A stretch of 64,000 nt of DNA from contig CM055066.1 of NCBI GenBank assembly GCA_029204045.2, positions 16,936,484 to 17,000,483 of the forward strand. Direction: 5' to 3'. A program made the position numbers and the translations under genes. Below the pieces are notes generated by a model. It ran no database searches and was not told where the DNA came from. It was given only the letters and a program-made list of their open reading frames with translations. Shown here one piece after another: positions 61,225-64,000 of the stretch (position 1 is the stretch's first letter; each line of letters begins with the position of its first letter). The stretch is from Tillandsia leiboldiana. Lineage: Eukaryota; Streptophyta; Magnoliopsida; Poales; Bromeliaceae.

Positions 61225-64000
61225 ATGGCCCGGACTAGATCGTCCACCGAGAATGCGGACGCGGACAGAGTGACCCCGGCCACCGCAGAGAACCAGCTCC
61301 TCCGGCGACGACTGCGGGAAATGGCCGGGCAGGTAGCGACGCTGACGGAGCAGGTTTGTCAACTGACGCAGCGACAGGCAACCGCGCCAGCCGAGCGCGA
61401 TCCGACCCCTCCGCCCGAAACCACCGCACCCACTACGGAACCGCAAGGGACGGGTGGTACGACGACGGAACAGCCCCCAGCCCCAAGGGATGTACCTACT
61501 CTGACGACCTCGGGGCCCGTGTTGGGAGCGACAGCGGGGGAGGCAGGAACGACCCCTACTCTTGGGGGGTCCGCCGCTGCAGGAGGGATCACGGAGCAAC
61601 GAGCGATGCGAGAAAGGGTCAGGACGAATTTGACTAAGTTCAAGAAGCATGACCCTCCCACTTTCGAGGGAGAGACGACCGATCCATGGGTCGTCGAGAA
61701 ATGGGTGGATACCATGGAAAAACTTTTCGAGGACCTACTGATGGAGGAGCACGAGTGGGTTCCACTAGCCGTCCACTTTCTCGAAGGGAATGCATGCATC
61801 TGGTGGAAGACGGTACGCCTGGATCCGTCTACAAACGACCCGCTACCGACATGGTCGGCCTTTAGAGAGGAACTTTTTGGTGCGTTCTTCTCCGATAGCG
61901 TCAAGCGGCAATTGGAAGACGACCTGAAGAACATTAGACAAGGGAACCGCTCAGTCATGGAATATCAAAGGGAGTTTGTAAGATTGGTTAACTGCATCCC
62001 GTTTGTTATACGGGATGAACCCCACAAGGCCCGTCTTTTTGTGGACGGGTTACGGAGCGACATCTTCAAGATGGTTCAGGCAGCGGACTTGCGCACGTTC
62101 AAGGAGGTGGTCGCAGGTATTACCTCCGTTTCTAATTTTCGAGCTCGAACCCTGTTTGACACCGGGGCGACTCGCTCCTTTATTTCCCGCACTTTTGCAC
62201 AAACACATCTACTAGAAAGTAGTCCCCTTGATGTCTTACTGACCGTCCAGACCCCTGGGGGGCCAATCGCGGCGACTGGCATAGTACCCTCGTGTTCAAT
62301 AAGACTGGGAAGGTTGTCGTGCCCCTGGGATCTGGTGGTCATACCGCTAAAAGAATACGACGTGGTTTTGGGCATGGACTGGCTTACCGAGTATCAGGCG
62401 GTCATCGACTGCGAGAAGCGCCAGGTGCAATTACAGAAGCCGGGATTCCCAGAAAACGTGTACTTGGCATGTAAAAGCACTTCCTTTTTGGCTATCATCT
62501 CCGCGTCGCGGGCTAGGAAGTTGATGGAGGGCGGGTGCGTGGCCTATCTAGCCTCGGTAGGTTTAGCCACCCGACCCGTTCCCTCGCCTTCCGAAATTCC
62601 AGTGGTAAAGGAATTTCCGGATGTATTTCCGGCAGAGCTCCCCGGAATGCCACCGGAACGAGAGGTCGACTTCCCTATTGAACTACTTCCTGGCACCAAA
62701 CCCATCACCAAGGCACCGTACAGGATGGCCTTCGCGGAGTTGAAGGAACTCAAGACACAGTTGGAGGACCTTTTGGATAAGGGTTTCATCAGACCTAGCG
62801 CGTCACCCTGGGGCGCGCCCGTCCTGTTTGTGAGGAAGAAGGACGGAAGTCTCCGGTTGTGCATCGACTACCGGGAGATAAATAAGGTCACAGTTAAGAA
62901 CAAGTACCCCCTGCCAAGGATCGACGACCTCTTCGACCAACTACAGGGGGCGACGGTGTTTTCAAAGATTGACCTGCAGTCGGGCTATCATCAGGTCCAG
63001 GTCAAGGGGGAGGACATCCCCAAAATGGCTTTCCGGACTCGCTACGGCCATTACGAATTTACAGTAATGCCGTTCGGGCTCACAAATGCCCCGGCGGTGT
63101 TCATGGACATGATGAACAGGGTATTCAAACCCTTCCTGGACTTATTCGTGGTGGTCTTCATCGACGATATCCTCGTCTACTCCCGTACAGACGAGGAACA
63201 CGAAGAACATCTGCGCACAGTCCTCCAGACCCTACGGGAACGGAAACTCTACGCCAAACTCAAAAAGTGTGAGTTTTGGCTCCATGAGGTCGGCTTCTTG
63301 GGGCACGTAATCTCGGCGGCTGGAGTCGCAGTCGATCCGAAGAAGATAGATTCGGTGACGGACTGGCCCTAACCGACGACGGTGACGGAGATTCGAAGCT
63401 TCCTGGGATTAGCCGGGTACTACCAGCGCTTCGTGGAGGGTTTCTCCAGGATAGCCACCCCCTTAAACCGTTTGACTAGAAAGGGGGAAAAGTTCATCTG
63501 GACGGACAAGTGTCAGAGGAGCTTCTTGGAGCTCAAGGATAGATTGACGCGAGCCCCGATTCTCGCCCTGCCAGAACTAGGGGAGAATTATGAAGTGTAT
63601 TGCGATGCGTCGCGAAACGGACTGGGTGGAGTACTCATGCAACGGGGAAAGGTTATAGCCTATGTGTCAAGGCAGCTCAAGGAATACGAGCGGAACTACC
63701 CCGTGCACGATTTGGATCTCGCAGCGGTTGTGTTCGTCCTCAAGCTTTGGAGACATTGCCTGTATGGGGCACACTCCAATGTGTACTCAGATCATAAAAG
63801 TCTTAAGTACCTTTTCACCCAAAAGGGGTTAAATTTGCGACAAAGACGGTGGCTCGAGCTACTGAAGGATTACGATTTAACGATCCACTACCACCCGGGA
63901 AAGGCAAACGTGGTGGCCGACACCCTGAGCCGCAAGGGGCAGGCCGAGGAGGCAGGGGTAAGTGCCATCACCCAGCAAGATAGTCTGATTGCGGAATTTT
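61225..64000 (+). pseudogene. Family B Gag-Pol with one premature stop, runs off the window
   Basis: The open frame starts MARTRSSTENADADR. The capsid (residues ~130-290) includes DPPTFEGETTDPWVVEKW. The zinc-knuckle region present in the other B copy is missing: the frame passes from FKEVV directly to AGITS and the protease (LFDTGATRSFIS, ~310). The reverse transcriptase has FIDD near residue 645. A TAA stop at 63370 ends the 715-aa frame, and the same frame then continues without a break through RNase H (YCDASRNG, LNLRQRRWLELL) to the window edge. Apart from this stop and the Gag deletion the copy looks young. Integrase and the 3' LTR lie beyond 64000. Whether a chromodomain is present cannot be seen. 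Confidence 0.9.

Overview
This 64 kb window is repeat-dense plant heterochromatin, and I see no host gene in it. Almost every base can be assigned to LTR retrotransposons, many nested in one another. The lineages (chromodomain Ty3/gypsy of Tekay type, Sirevirus-like Ty1/copia, and a Cassandra-type 5S-bearing LTR), the tRNA-iMet primer sites and the plant-style promoters point to a large angiosperm genome. The species cannot be read from the sequence.

The names used here are mine. Family A is Tekay-like gypsy with 3-4 kb LTRs that start TGTGAGGACCC and end GGCGTGACA. Family B is a second chromovirus-like gypsy with 2.5-2.7 kb LTRs and nearly the same LTR ends. Family C is Sirevirus-like copia with 1.3-1.4 kb LTRs (TGTTACGG...ACA). 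D is an old copia of another lineage.

Layout. 1-10728: a minus-strand A LTR is split by a minus-strand A element (1703-10166), which carries an intact ~1600-aa Gag-Pol and a 5S-bearing Cassandra-type LTR at its upstream end; CCCCG flanks both sides. 10729-19155: an (AT)45 tract, fragments of A LTRs in inverted order, two decayed A gag regions, and two partial B LTRs. 19156-26820: copia C1 with a complete but broken gag-pol. 26821-26920: a 100-N assembly gap. 26921-32498: a decayed minus-strand B element with its full 5' LTR, inserted in the 3' LTR of C3. 32499-38292: C3, a gag-only copia on the minus strand. 38293-40983: a B LTR interrupted by C3. 40984-42650: the 3' end of copia C4. 42651-50236: copia D, whose integrase is split by C2 (43707-50128), a young gag-only copia with 1394-bp LTRs and ATACT duplications. 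50240-52170: B pol remnant. 52171-58465: A1, a deleted A element with a 4 kb LTR. 58466-64000: B element with 5' LTR and a nearly intact Gag-Pol that runs off the window.

The most interesting signals are in the non-coding DNA. (1) The family A promoter region carries tandem ~80-bp modules with exact CCAAT-N10-CACG spacing, the form of the ER-stress response element ERSE-I. (2) The transcribed leaders of both C and B carry arrays of small hairpins whose loops are constant while the stems change in a compensatory way. (3) The C promoter region has palindromic sites in pairs 19-22 bp apart, and in C4 the palindrome has changed sequence while the spacing stayed the same. (4) A gag-only copia family shares one deletion junction and has moved recently. 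All alignments and counts were made by eye.
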